Shown here: positions 54,723 through 63,905 of the stretch, piece by piece | How the letters are laid out: each line of letters opens with the position of its first letter | Position numbering within the stretch: the first letter of the stretch is position 1 | NCBI GenBank assembly: GCA_910586475.1 | Contig: CAJUHM010000001.1 | Span: 39,094-103,093 of the forward strand | Source: an uncultured Muribaculaceae bacterium | GTDB lineage: Bacteria > Bacteroidota > Bacteroidia > Bacteroidales > Muribaculaceae | Direction of reading: 5' to 3' | DNA length: 64,000 nt | Notes under the pieces: generated by a model | Told to the model about the DNA's origin: nothing | The model's input: the letters and a program-made list of their open reading frames with translations, nothing else | The model's database searches: none | Translations under genes and position numbers: made by a program

Positions 54723-55790
54723 ATGAAAAAAATAGCTAAATATATTTCATCGGCTCTCATGGTTGCAGCTTTAGGTGCCACTTTCACCGCTTGCGACGAC
54801 TGGACTGAGCCCGAACACGTCGATCTCGACTACGGCACAATCGACACTGCCAACCCCGAGGCCTACGTCAAATACCTCGAAAATCTCCGGGCCTACCGCA
54901 ATTCCGACCACAAACTGGTCTATGCCTGGTTCGACAACGTCGAAACTGCTTTCGGCACACAGGGCCACCGCATCTCTGCAATTCCCGACTCTGTCGACGT
55001 AATCGTTCTCAACAACCCCGACAAAGTCACAAACCAGCTCGTCCAGGAAATGTTTGAGGCGCGCACAAACAAAGGTCAGCAGTTCAGTTGCGTGATCGAC
55101 TTCGACGTGATCAAGGCCGACTACACCCTCCTTTGCGAGCAGCTCGCCGCAAAACGTATCGAATTCACCAACATCAACGGTGAAGATGCCGAGATCCCGG
55201 CCGAACTCAAGGACCCCGAATTCCTCACATATCTCACTGAAAGCTGCTCGGCTCAGCTCAAACACTTCAACACTGTCGGTTTCGACGGTCTTGTCGCTGG
55301 ATTTGCCGGTAAGCCGACCAACCACATGACCCAGGAAGAACTGAACGTCTACAACAGCCAGGCTGCTCTCTTCCTCGGAATCATCGAAGACTGGCATCAG
55401 CGCAATCCGTCGGTTGACATCGACCTGCTCTGCAAACCGCAGTACATCGACAGCCCGCTGCTCGCTGAAGCACGTCGCGTTTTCCTCGTTGAAAGCCTCG
55501 ACGCAAGCTCTGCCGACTCTTACTCCTACTATGTAGCTCTCGCCGGCAGCTCGGTTCCCGAATCTAAAATCGGTGTCCTCGCTTCAGTTCCCGACCACAC
55601 CGGAGCTGACGAGAAACTCGGCTATTTCGCCAACGGAATGCTCGCCGTAAACGGAATGGCCAAATGGGCCGCCGGACACAACATCGGAGCTGTCGGAATC
55701 TACAACACCGGTGCTGACTATTTCATGACCAATGGCTTCTACACCAACGTCCGCTACGTCATTGAAACCGTTAATCCCAGCGCCAAATAA
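54723..55790 (+). CDS. GH18-fold lipoprotein lacking catalytic residues
   Basis: A surface lipoprotein (Cys24 then DDW) with a GH18-like TIM barrel. The strand-4 motif, DxxDxDxE in active members, reads DGLVAGFA at 188-195: Asp188 remains but the catalytic Asp and Glu positions are Gly193 and Ala195. I infer a surface glycan-binding protein rather than an enzyme. This layout (SusC, SusD, pseudo-GH18, LamG protein, GH18) mirrors the high-mannose N-glycan locus of Bacteroides thetaiotaomicron. It lies 33 bp after susD. Confidence 0.8.
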   Translation: MKKIAKYISSALMVAALGATFTACDDWTEPEHVDLDYGTIDTANPEAYVKYLENLRAYRNSDHKLVYAWFDNVETAFGTQGHRISAIPDSVDVIVLNNPDKVTNQLVQEMFEARTNKGQQFSCVIDFDVIKADYTLLCEQLAAKRIEFTNINGEDAEIPAELKDPEFLTYLTESCSAQLKHFNTVGFDGLVAGFAGKPTNHMTQEELNVYNSQAALFLGIIEDWHQRNPSVDIDLLCKPQYIDSPLLAEARRVFLVESLDASSADSYSYYVALAGSSVPESKIGVLASVPDHTGADEKLGYFANGMLAVNGMAKWAAGHNIGAVGIYNTGADYFMTNGFYTNVRYVIETVNPSAK

Positions 55791-55831
55791 TCTATCTGTT
55801 TAATCTAACAATTCTCAACGATTATAACATT

Positions 55832-56974
55832 ATGAAATTTTCATCATACATCTCAGCAGCCGCCCTGCTCGCAGTCGCTTCTCTGACTGCCTGCCAGGAC
55901 GACTTCGAGAACGTGGATAATCGCGTCAGCGACACCGGTGCGCTGGTCCCCACCAACGTATTGGTCGACGGACAGGCTAACGAACAGGTTGTCTCATTCA
56001 ATCTCAAGATGGCCAACCCAGTCCCCACTGAAGTGACTGTCACCTACGCTGCCGACATGTCCAAAGTCGAAGCCTACAATGCGATCTATGGAGCGAACGC
56101 AGTTGAGCTTCCCGCCGAAAACTACGAAATCCTCCAGCCTGTTGCGACTTTCATCGAAAACGCTGTCTCCTCAAGCAACGTAGAGGTTAAGATCAAAGAC
56201 CTCCTTTCGCTCGACCGTGAAGTCGTTTATGTGCTCCCGGTTTCGGTTGTCGAATCGACTGTTCCCGTGCTTGAAAGCCAGAAGACACGCTACATCGTTG
56301 TGCGTGGTGCCGCTCTCATCAACGTCGCTGCAAACATGGTCGAAAACAATGCTTCGCTTGTAAACGCCTCTGCAGCTTCCGCGCTCAGCAATATCACTCA
56401 GTTCACTTTCCAGTGCATCATCAATGTCGATGCATGGGGTGGCTCTGACTCCAACATCCAGTCGATCGCCGGTATCGAAAGCAGCTGGCTGTTCCGCGTC
56501 TCCGACGCCGGTCTGCCCGCCAACCAGCTTCAGTTCGTGACTCCTTCCGGAAACATCACCGACGCTTCATGGCAGTTGAAGGACAAACAGTTCCAGCGTC
56601 TGACTTTCACATGGGACGCTTCGACAGGTCAGGCTACTCTTTATGTAGACGGTGCGAAGAAAAACACCATGACCGGCAGCAGCCGCAGCGGTGTCAGCTG
56701 GAACTCGTCCAACTTCTATATCGGCAAATCATATAACGACAACCGCTGGCTCAACGGTCTCATCAGCGAAGTCCGCGTATGGAACCGCATCCTCTCGGAC
56801 GCCGAGATCGCCGATGCAACCCAGCCCTACCTGGTTGCTCCTGATGCCGAAGGCCTCGTTGCCTACTGGAAATTCAACGAAGGTGCCGGAACACTCATCC
56901 ACGACTATTGCAATGGCAACGACATCAATTGCGCGTCGACTCCCAAGTGGGTGGAAATCTCCCTTCCCGAATAA
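55832..56974 (+). CDS. DUF1735 plus LamG-type surface glycan-binding lipoprotein
   Basis: A lipoprotein (Cys21 followed by QDDFE) with an N-terminal BT_3987-like/DUF1735 beta-sandwich (about 40-160) and a C-terminal concanavalin-A-like LamG domain (about 170-375) shown by TLYVDG, NFYIGKSYNDNRWLNGLISEVRVWNRILSDAEI and VAYWKFNEG. It likely presents glycan on the cell surface to the endoglycosidase next door. Confidence 0.85.
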   Translation: MKFSSYISAAALLAVASLTACQDDFENVDNRVSDTGALVPTNVLVDGQANEQVVSFNLKMANPVPTEVTVTYAADMSKVEAYNAIYGANAVELPAENYEILQPVATFIENAVSSSNVEVKIKDLLSLDREVVYVLPVSVVESTVPVLESQKTRYIVVRGAALINVAANMVENNASLVNASAASALSNITQFTFQCIINVDAWGGSDSNIQSIAGIESSWLFRVSDAGLPANQLQFVTPSGNITDASWQLKDKQFQRLTFTWDASTGQATLYVDGAKKNTMTGSSRSGVSWNSSNFYIGKSYNDNRWLNGLISEVRVWNRILSDAEIADATQPYLVAPDAEGLVAYWKFNEGAGTLIHDYCNGNDINCASTPKWVEISLPE

Positions 56975-57030
56975 TTTCCCAACCGAGTAATTAATTATAA
57001 TTACAGTGTATTAACTGACTTCTCTGCAAT

Positions 57031-57110
57031 TTGGCGCGATTTTTGCCGTTATCCTATCGCACACGTTTCCACGTCATGCCGAAAAGCCGACGTTGCGGAA
57101 ATCGCGCCAA
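57031..57110 (+). repeat. Long-range inverted repeat between LamG and GH18 genes
   Basis: TTGGCGCGATTT (57031-57042) pairs perfectly with AAATCGCGCCAA (57099-57110); an inner ACGTC/GACGT stem lies near 57072-57094. It sits in the only sizeable gap of the locus and may regulate readthrough or protect the upstream message. Confidence 0.6.
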
Positions 57111-57167
57111 GCATAAAGTCAACAATACCCTAAACAAATATCTCTCTAACTCAAATCTTAATTATCA

Positions 57168-58598
57168 ATGAAAAAAAGACTATTTATCAAATCATGCCTT
57201 GTAGCGTCGGTCGCTCTCTTCGCAGCTTCTTGCTCCGATGACACCACTCTGGGCTCTATAGACGATGCCGGCCGCCTTGACGTGCCTGAAGGAGCCGTGG
57301 TCTATATTACCGATGCCGCCGGTTCGCGTGGTTCTTCAAAAGTTGAATTCCACAACGCCGAAACAAACGCCCTTCATGTAAAAACAGGTGCGGCTCTTCC
57401 CGCCGACTGCAAAGTGACTTTCGCCTACAATGCAGACGCGCTCAATGCCTACAACACCGCCAACGGAACTGACTACACTATCCTGCCCCAGTCGATGGTC
57501 GCTTTTGCAAACGACGGCGTGGTCACACTTCCCGCCGGACAGACTGCTGTTGACGCCGAGTACACTCTGACCTCCGACGGCTCTCTCGATCCCGAAACAA
57601 CCTACGCTCTCCCGTTGAGTGTGACTATCGAAGGCGCCGCCGCTCTCGGCGAAGCCGACAAGAACTTCGTTGTTCTCGTGCGCGACCTCTCTTCCTATGG
57701 CGATTGCCACAAAACATGGATCGACGACAAAGGTGTCGAACACGAAGGCATCAAGATCTTCTCCGTTATGGAAGTCAACGACACCAACCCCCTCAACAAC
57801 CTTCGCTACAAACTGAAGAATTCAGGCAAGTACATGGTTGACGCCCTTGTGATGTTCTCCGGAAACATCAACTACGACGCCGAACAGGGACGTGTCTACT
57901 TCTTCCCCAACGAAAACGTCAAAGCCATCCTCGACAACCGCGAGAAATATCTCAAACCCCTCAAAGACCGCGGCATGAAAGTGATCATGGGCGTAATGTG
58001 TAACCACGACCGCGCCTGCATCGCAAACCTCGACGACAACACAGCCAAACTCTTTGCCAAAGAGCTCAAGGCCCTATGCGACGCTTACGGCCTCGACGGT
58101 ATTTTCTGGGACGACGAATATTGCTCACCCATCACTCCCGCGCCTCCGGGCTTCGTGACTCCCGGCCGTGCCGCATGGTCGCGTCTTGCCTATGAAGTAT
58201 GGAAGATTCAGCCCGAACGCTGGAACATCGCCTATGGCTACAGCACAACCGGTTCAGCAGTCGCTGTCGACGGCGTACAGCCCGGTACATTCATCAGCTA
58301 CTGTCTGCCTGACTACAGCTCTTCCTACACTGACAGATGGCTCAGCAGCTACCCCGGCATGACACTTTCCCAGCTCGGCGGATGCTCAATGGAATTTGCC
58401 CAGGGACGCTGGTCTGCATCTGAATCGACCCTCCGCAACATGCGCAACGAAGGATTCGGTGCGATGATGGTATTCGCAATGGACCCCTATCGCACCAACG
58501 CAAGCGGTCAGGAACAGGCAATGAACAAACTCGCCCGTGCGTTCTATAACGACGAAGTTGTCGTAGACCAGACCACATATCCCAAAGACTGGAAATAA
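57168..58598 (+). CDS. GH18 endo-beta-N-acetylglucosaminidase (ENGase-type)
   Basis: It should cut the chitobiose core of N-glycans. It is a lipoprotein (Cys22 followed by SDD), with an N-terminal DUF1735 domain (about 35-175) and a GH18 barrel (about 190-470). The catalytic motif is D310-G-I-F-W-D315-D-E317 in LDGIFWDDEYC: Glu317 as acid and Asp315 as oxazoline-stabilising residue. By this layout and motif it resembles the B. thetaiotaomicron enzyme of high-mannose loci. It is the only clear enzyme in this locus. Confidence 0.88.
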   Translation: MKKRLFIKSCLVASVALFAASCSDDTTLGSIDDAGRLDVPEGAVVYITDAAGSRGSSKVEFHNAETNALHVKTGAALPADCKVTFAYNADALNAYNTANGTDYTILPQSMVAFANDGVVTLPAGQTAVDAEYTLTSDGSLDPETTYALPLSVTIEGAAALGEADKNFVVLVRDLSSYGDCHKTWIDDKGVEHEGIKIFSVMEVNDTNPLNNLRYKLKNSGKYMVDALVMFSGNINYDAEQGRVYFFPNENVKAILDNREKYLKPLKDRGMKVIMGVMCNHDRACIANLDDNTAKLFAKELKALCDAYGLDGIFWDDEYCSPITPAPPGFVTPGRAAWSRLAYEVWKIQPERWNIAYGYSTTGSAVAVDGVQPGTFISYCLPDYSSSYTDRWLSSYPGMTLSQLGGCSMEFAQGRWSASESTLRNMRNEGFGAMMVFAMDPYRTNASGQEQAMNKLARAFYNDEVVVDQTTYPKDWK

Positions 58599-58639
58599 TC
58601 GAATGTCTCACCCCTTCCTAATTATCAACTCAAATTAGT

Positions 58640-59689
58640 ATGAAACTTCATTATTATTTGATGAGTGCAGCTCTCATGACTGCCGCATCTGTGAGCTTCA
58701 CTGCCTGCAACGATGACGACAACGACGAACCCGTATTCGTTGTCGGCGGCGATACAACAGAAGTCCCCGACATTCAATTCTCAAAAGATACGGTCAGAGT
58801 CAAAGTCGGCGAGGAAAACCGTGCCGCTCTTCCAATCGCTTCTGAAACCGGCGGAATCAAAGCTTTCTCGCTCGATCCTGCAGTCGCTGACATCGTTGAT
58901 GTCGATGGCGTTCCGATGATTGAAGGTTTCAAAAACGGTCTTTGCGGTGTGATGGTGTCTGACGCTAACAGCAACTACAAAAAGCTCATGGTAAGCGTCT
59001 ACACAACCGATCAGATGCAGCTCAGCAAGAGCGAGCTCACATTCCTCACTCCCCTTGGCGCAAGCGGCACAAGCTCGGATGTCACCGTCCTCCTCGGCAA
59101 CGGTGGATACACCATCAAATCCGACAATCCCGCTGTCGTATCTTCGATCACTCCCGAAACCGGTGTAATCACAATCACAGCTACTTCAAAAATTGATCCC
59201 TACACCGCAACGCTGACCGTAAGCGACATCTCCGGTCTGACTGCCGATCTCAAAGTGTCTGTTGAAGCTTCTCTCGATCCCTTCACACCGCAGCAGCTCC
59301 AGAAAATTCTCGACCTGAATAAATCGACCATCTGGGCCGACTGCAAAGATCCCTCTGACGGTAACACTCCGTACTACTGGGGCTACGGCTACGGCGATTT
59401 AATCAACGAGACAAACGGCAACACCCGCACAATCGGCTGGTGGTTCACCTCCTGGGGAACTGACTACGGCGGCATTAAGATTGACTACCCCGCCAACGCA
59501 TCCGTAGGCGCTGAAGTCGAAGGAACGCTCTACTTCCAGTACAGCACCGCCCAGTGGTATGACTGCTACAAGTACGCCGGTAAGGCCAAAGTCCTCGCCG
59601 ACGACGCCACCAAGACAGTCGTTATCTGCTGGCAGGTCGACACCCAGAACCAGCGCATCAACCGCGGCTACGTCGTATTGATGAAATAG
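58640..59689 (+). CDS. Surface lipoprotein of unknown function in the GH18 locus
   Basis: A lipoprotein (Cys23 followed by NDDDNDE, a strong surface export signal). Two Ig-like or BACON-like repeats occupy about 45-215, and a C-terminal domain (220-349) rich in Tyr, Trp and Gly (YYWGYGYGD, GWWFTSWGTDYGG) looks like a carbohydrate-binding module. I recognise no named family for that part. It is 42 bp after the GH18 gene and ends the locus. Confidence 0.7.
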   Translation: MKLHYYLMSAALMTAASVSFTACNDDDNDEPVFVVGGDTTEVPDIQFSKDTVRVKVGEENRAALPIASETGGIKAFSLDPAVADIVDVDGVPMIEGFKNGLCGVMVSDANSNYKKLMVSVYTTDQMQLSKSELTFLTPLGASGTSSDVTVLLGNGGYTIKSDNPAVVSSITPETGVITITATSKIDPYTATLTVSDISGLTADLKVSVEASLDPFTPQQLQKILDLNKSTIWADCKDPSDGNTPYYWGYGYGDLINETNGNTRTIGWWFTSWGTDYGGIKIDYPANASVGAEVEGTLYFQYSTAQWYDCYKYAGKAKVLADDATKTVVICWQVDTQNQRINRGYVVLMK

Positions 59690-59698
59690 CCCCCCCCC
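59690..59698 (+). repeat. Homopolymeric C9 tract
   Basis: Nine C's directly after the stop codon of the last locus gene. Two small stems follow (59704-59722 and 59728-59742). Confidence 0.85.
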
Positions 59699-59754
59699 GC
59701 ATCATATCTCTAAAATAGATATATAATCCTCTATAAAAGAGGCAGCGTCAAAAT

Positions 59755-60720
59755 TGAACTGCACTCCAAAAGTTAGACAATAAACTTTTGGAGTGCAGTT
59801 TGTTTATGAAAAGAACGTTTCATGTCAACGCCTAAGAAGAAATAACCTCAGACAGAACTTGAGAGGCTCCAGGCGGATGACCTTCGTCTGCGGGGAGAGA
59901 ACGCATTGCTAAAACAATGAAGGCTTTAGCCGAGGCACATGAAGCCCTGGTGTGTTGTCAATGGGCAATAGCCATCGACCAACTAAGGTCTGAATACCCT
60001 CTTGGCTTATTGCTTTAGTTCGGAAAGATGGCTCGCTCCGTGTTTTATTATTATCATCTTAGGCCACTAAAGACAAATGATAAATATATCCATGAGAAAG
60101 AGAATATTAAATCTATTTTTCATGAGTATAGGCGTCGATATGACTATCGCCGTGTCACAGCTGAGATGAGTAATCGCGGGTTTATAATCAATCACAAGAC
60201 GGAGCAGCGTTTAATGAACACCATGTGTCTTAAACGCCAAATGCGCAAGGTCCGCTATCACTCGTATAATGGTGAGGTCGGCAGAATCGCTCCAATATAA
60301 TTAACCGTGATTCTGCAGCTTCAGCGCCCAATCAGAAACTGGCGGTCGATATCACACAGATAAACATCGGCACGACCAGACTGTATCTGTCAGCGTTTCT
60401 TGATATGTTCAATGGTGAAGTCTTACTTTACACCATATTCCGATCGCCAGATCTTGAGAAAATATATGATATGCTTGATAAGGCAATTGCCAAATTCGGT
60501 TCTTTTGCGGATTAATACTCCATTCGGATCAGAGATGGCGATATCCGCATTTCGGATACATCCAACGGCTTGAAGAGCATCTCATAATCCAAAGCATGTC
60601 TCGTAAAGGCAATTACCTTAACAACGCTGTGGCTGAATACTTCTTCGTTATAATGAAATCTGAACTTCTTTATGTCTAAAAATTTGAATCTCCAGAAGCC
60701 TTTATAAAGGCTTTGGATGA
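59755..60720 (+). mobile_element. Decayed IS3-family (IS150-group) element
   Basis: The left end is preserved: TGAACTGCACTCCAAAAGTT (59755-59774), with an 18-bp perfect hairpin made by 59757-59774 and 59783-59800. Inside are the remains of OrfA (ELERLQA...LRLR...ENALLK, about 59845-59920) and OrfB (IDQLRSEYPLGLLL, HTH_21 YRRVTAEM, the first Asp in DITQINIG, the second in HSDQ, and the last Glu in AVAEYFF). Frames are broken by several stops and shifts. The right end, including the inverted repeat, is missing: homology stops in the last helix near 60720. Confidence 0.85.
59806..60720 (+). pseudogene. IS3-family transposase pseudogene (OrfA + OrfB)
   Basis: Reading the three forward frames in turn gives most of a normal IS150-group transposase. 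Lesions seen: stops inside OrfA (near 59832 and 59858 in alternate frames), a frameshift in the OrfA/OrfB overlap, a stop near 60018, a frameshift near 60298, and stops near 60513 and 60676. The longest intact piece is 60028-60300. The DDE residues are still readable, so decay is recent enough to follow but the protein cannot be made. Confidence 0.85.
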
Positions 60721-60763
60721 TTCTTTCTCCACTGACGGCGAGTGCCGGGATCGGGATGGGTCC

Positions 60764-60814
60764 AAAAAAGAGAAGCGGTGTGCAGGAATTCGTGAATTCT
60801 TACACACCGCTTCT
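60764..60814 (-). terminator. Terminator of secDF
   Basis: A 12-bp outer stem (60771-60782 with 60803-60814) with an inner GAATTC stem, followed on the minus strand by six T's. Confidence 0.85.
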
Positions 60815-60856
60815 TTTGCGGTTTATAGCGTCACGCTAAAAAGCGTGGCTTGTGGA

Positions 60857-63784
60857 TCATTTCTTGGCCTGTTTGGCTTTGCGGTTTTCAACGAGGTAGG
60901 CAACCGGAGTTGCAACGTAGAGCGTAGCAAGTGTACCGATGATCACACCGAAGATCATTGCGAAAGTGAACGAACGGATAGCATCGCCGCCGAGGATGAA
61001 GATGCAGAGAAGCACGAGCAGCGTCGAGGCAGATGTCATGATCGTACGTCCGAGAGTCGAGTTGAGCGAACGGTTGATGTTGTTGAAGAACGATTCCTTC
61101 GGGTAGATGCCGATGTTTTCGCGGACACGGTCGAAGACAACCACGGTGTCGTTGATCTGATAACCGATCACTGTCAGGATCGCAGCGATGAAGGTCTGGT
61201 CGATTTCCATCGCGAAGGGCAGAACGCCGTAGAGAAGCGAGTAGAAGCCGATAATTGCGAAGGCTGTGAAGGCTACTGCTGCAAGGGCGCCGAGCGAGAA
61301 GGCGATGTTGCGGAAGCGGACGAGGATGTAGAGGAACATTGCTGCGAGTGCGATGAGCACGGCGATGATTGCATCGGTGCGCATATCGTTGGCAACGGTC
61401 GGACCTACTTTCTGCGACGACATGATACCGATGTTCTCGTTAGTGGTCGAGAAGTCTTCCTTGCTCATGTTGCCGATTTCGCTCTTAAGACCTTTATAAA
61501 GGATATCGGTGATCTCCTGGTCGATGTTTTCTTCGTCGGAGTCGATCTTGTAGTTGGTCGAGATGCGGACTTTGGTGTCGTTGTCGATAGTGATGACTGA
61601 AACCTGTGCGCCGTCGAAGAGCGGGGCGAGCTGGTCGCGGAGATCGGATGTGTTGACTGCGTGGTCGAACTGAACGACGTAGTTACGTCCGCCCGAGAAG
61701 TCGATACCCTGGCTCAGACCGCGTACTGCAAACGATGCGATGACAACAACGATAAACGCGATGCAGAGCGAGAAGCTTGTCTTGCGTGCGCCGAGGAAGT
61801 TGAAGTTCGTGTTGGTAAACATCTTGCTCGAAAGCGCTGTGCTGAAGGTGAGGGCGTTGAATGCCTTGGTCTTGGCAAACATCATGAACACCAGACGGGT
61901 CAGGAACACTGCGGTGAAGAACGAGATGATAATACCGATGATGAGCGTTGTCGCGAAGCCTTTGATCGGGCCTGTCCCGAAGAGAAGAAGGATCACACCG
62001 GTGATGACCGAAGTAAGGTTGGCGTCGAAGATAGCCGAGAAGGCGTTGGCATAACCGTCGGCAAGCGCCGTGCGGATGTTTTTGCCTGCGCGGAGCTCCT
62101 CTTTCGTACGTTCGAAGATAAGCACGTTGGCATCCACTGCCATACCGAGTGCGAGGACGATACCGGCGATACCCGAAAGGGTCAGCACTGCCTGGAATGA
62201 GGCGAGAATACCGAATGTGAAGAAGATGTTGAACACGAGACCCAGGTTGGCGATAAGTCCGGGGATTACGCCGTAGAAGGCCATCATGAAGATCATCAGA
62301 AGGATGAGGGCGACGCCGAACGACAGGAAGCCGTCGTGGATAGCCTGCTTACCGAGCGACGGTCCGATCACAGTGTCGGAGATAATGTCGACCTTAGCAG
62401 CCATCTTACCGCTCTTGAGGACGTTTGCAAGGTCTTTTGCTTCATCGGTCGAGAAGTTTCCGGTGATGCTTGAGCGTCCGCCGTCGATTTTGTTGCTGAC
62501 GTTGGGAGCTGAGTAAACCTGGTCATCGAGAACGATAGCGACGCGTTTGTTGATGTTGGCGCCGGTGATGTTGCTCCATTTCTTGGCGGCATCCGCTGTC
62601 ATGGTCATCGAAACATAGTTACCGTTCTGCATCTTGTCATATTCGCTTGAGGCGTTGAGGATGACATCGCCTGAAAGCGCGGGTTTGCCATTGTTGGTGC
62701 GGAGGGCCAGAAGCTGATAGATCTGCAGACCTGCACCGCCGGCGTTCTCAATCATTTTCTTGAGCTCGGCATCGCGTCCGGCATGTTCGGCATCCGTTTT
62801 CTTAAGCACCATCGGTTTCACCTCCCAGGCAAGCTTGAGGTTGGAGGGAAGGATTGTCTTGGCGCGGGTCGATGCCAGAATGTTGTCGATAGCCTCGCGG
62901 TTGGCGGCGGTGGCCAGACCGACTTCGATCGACTGGGTCGAAGGAGCGAAGCTCAGGAAGTAGTCGTTGAGGGCCTTGCCATTGCCGGTCGAGTCGGCTT
63001 TAAGGCTGTTGTTGAGTTCCGCAAGCGCAGCGGCGAACTCGCCGACAGGCATTGTTTCATAGAACTCGAGGTTGGCCGAAGCTTTGAGAAGTTCGCGGAC
63101 ACGGTCGTGTTCCTTGACGCCGGGAAGTTCCAAAAGGATCTGGCCGTCGTTTTCAAGTTCCTGGATATTAGGAGCGACAACTCCGAACTGGTCGATACGG
63201 GTGCGGAGCACATTGGTCGAGCTGCTGACGCGGTCTTTGACTTCCTGCTTGAGCGTATTGACAGCGGCTGCGTCGTTTTCACCACGTTTGACCTGATCCT
63301 TGAAGATGACTGAGAAGTCGCCGGAGGGATCAAGCGTGCGGTATTCCTTGCAGAAGATCGAAACGTAGTCGTTCGAACGGGTGGCTTTCACGACTGAGTC
63401 GGCGCGCTGGATGGCTGTCTCGAAATAGGGATTGCCTTCGGCGTTGGCCATCGAACGGAGAATGTCGGGGACAGAAACCTGAAGAGTCACGTTCATACCG
63501 CCTTTGAGGTCAAGGCCGAGACCTACTCCAAGCTTCTGGGCCTGGCTGTAGGTGTAACCCAGCCATACTGTTTCGTTCGAGATCGAATCGATGTAGTGTT
63601 TGTAAGCTTTCGTGTAGGAATCGGCGGCTCCTGTTTCATCGCCTGACACCGCAATGGCATACTCTTTTGCCTGGTCTTCATAGTGGTTGGTTACCATTGT
63701 GAACGACAGGTAGAAAAGGCAAATGATCACCAAGAAGATAGCCAGAATACCGGCTACGGCGCTTCCTAATTTTCCTTTTTGCAT
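60857..63784 (-). CDS. secDF: Fused SecDF protein-export subunit
   Basis: Proton-driven helper of the SecYEG translocon. SecD (about 1-620) and SecF (about 640-975) are fused, as in many Bacteroidota; each half has a large periplasmic loop after the first helix and five further membrane helices (VIGPSLGKQAI...GFLSFG and VGPTVANDMRTDAIIA start the helix bundles). The conserved SecD helix-4 segment LALGMAVDANVLIFERTKEE (with Asp and Arg) and SecF counterpart VIGYQINDTVVVFDRVRENI are intact. A -7 element lies at 63898-63905. Confidence 0.96.
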   Translation of the reverse strand: MQKGKLGSAVAGILAIFLVIICLFYLSFTMVTNHYEDQAKEYAIAVSGDETGAADSYTKAYKHYIDSISNETVWLGYTYSQAQKLGVGLGLDLKGGMNVTLQVSVPDILRSMANAEGNPYFETAIQRADSVVKATRSNDYVSIFCKEYRTLDPSGDFSVIFKDQVKRGENDAAAVNTLKQEVKDRVSSSTNVLRTRIDQFGVVAPNIQELENDGQILLELPGVKEHDRVRELLKASANLEFYETMPVGEFAAALAELNNSLKADSTGNGKALNDYFLSFAPSTQSIEVGLATAANREAIDNILASTRAKTILPSNLKLAWEVKPMVLKKTDAEHAGRDAELKKMIENAGGAGLQIYQLLALRTNNGKPALSGDVILNASSEYDKMQNGNYVSMTMTADAAKKWSNITGANINKRVAIVLDDQVYSAPNVSNKIDGGRSSITGNFSTDEAKDLANVLKSGKMAAKVDIISDTVIGPSLGKQAIHDGFLSFGVALILLMIFMMAFYGVIPGLIANLGLVFNIFFTFGILASFQAVLTLSGIAGIVLALGMAVDANVLIFERTKEELRAGKNIRTALADGYANAFSAIFDANLTSVITGVILLLFGTGPIKGFATTLIIGIIISFFTAVFLTRLVFMMFAKTKAFNALTFSTALSSKMFTNTNFNFLGARKTSFSLCIAFIVVVIASFAVRGLSQGIDFSGGRNYVVQFDHAVNTSDLRDQLAPLFDGAQVSVITIDNDTKVRISTNYKIDSDEENIDQEITDILYKGLKSEIGNMSKEDFSTTNENIGIMSSQKVGPTVANDMRTDAIIAVLIALAAMFLYILVRFRNIAFSLGALAAVAFTAFAIIGFYSLLYGVLPFAMEIDQTFIAAILTVIGYQINDTVVVFDRVRENIGIYPKESFFNNINRSLNSTLGRTIMTSASTLLVLLCIFILGGDAIRSFTFAMIFGVIIGTLATLYVATPVAYLVENRKAKQAKK

Positions 63785-63897
63785 TGTAGTTTAAATAGGT
63801 AAAATATTGGTTAATAATTTGATTTTTAATCAAAAACAAATGCTGTCATAGCAAGCTAAGCCAGTCATGGTTGCGTTAAATGCATGGTTTCAGCTTG

Positions 63898-63905
63898 CAA
63901 ATATA
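63898..63905 (-). promoter_or_regulatory. Promoter -7 element of secDF
   Basis: TATATTTG on the minus strand, giving a leader of about 110 nt. The AT-rich stretch to the window end shows no gene. Confidence 0.5.

Noticed and set aside
60028..60300. 90-aa stand-alone gene
   Set aside because: It is the middle piece of the broken IS3 OrfB (HTH_21 region), so it belongs to the pseudogene.
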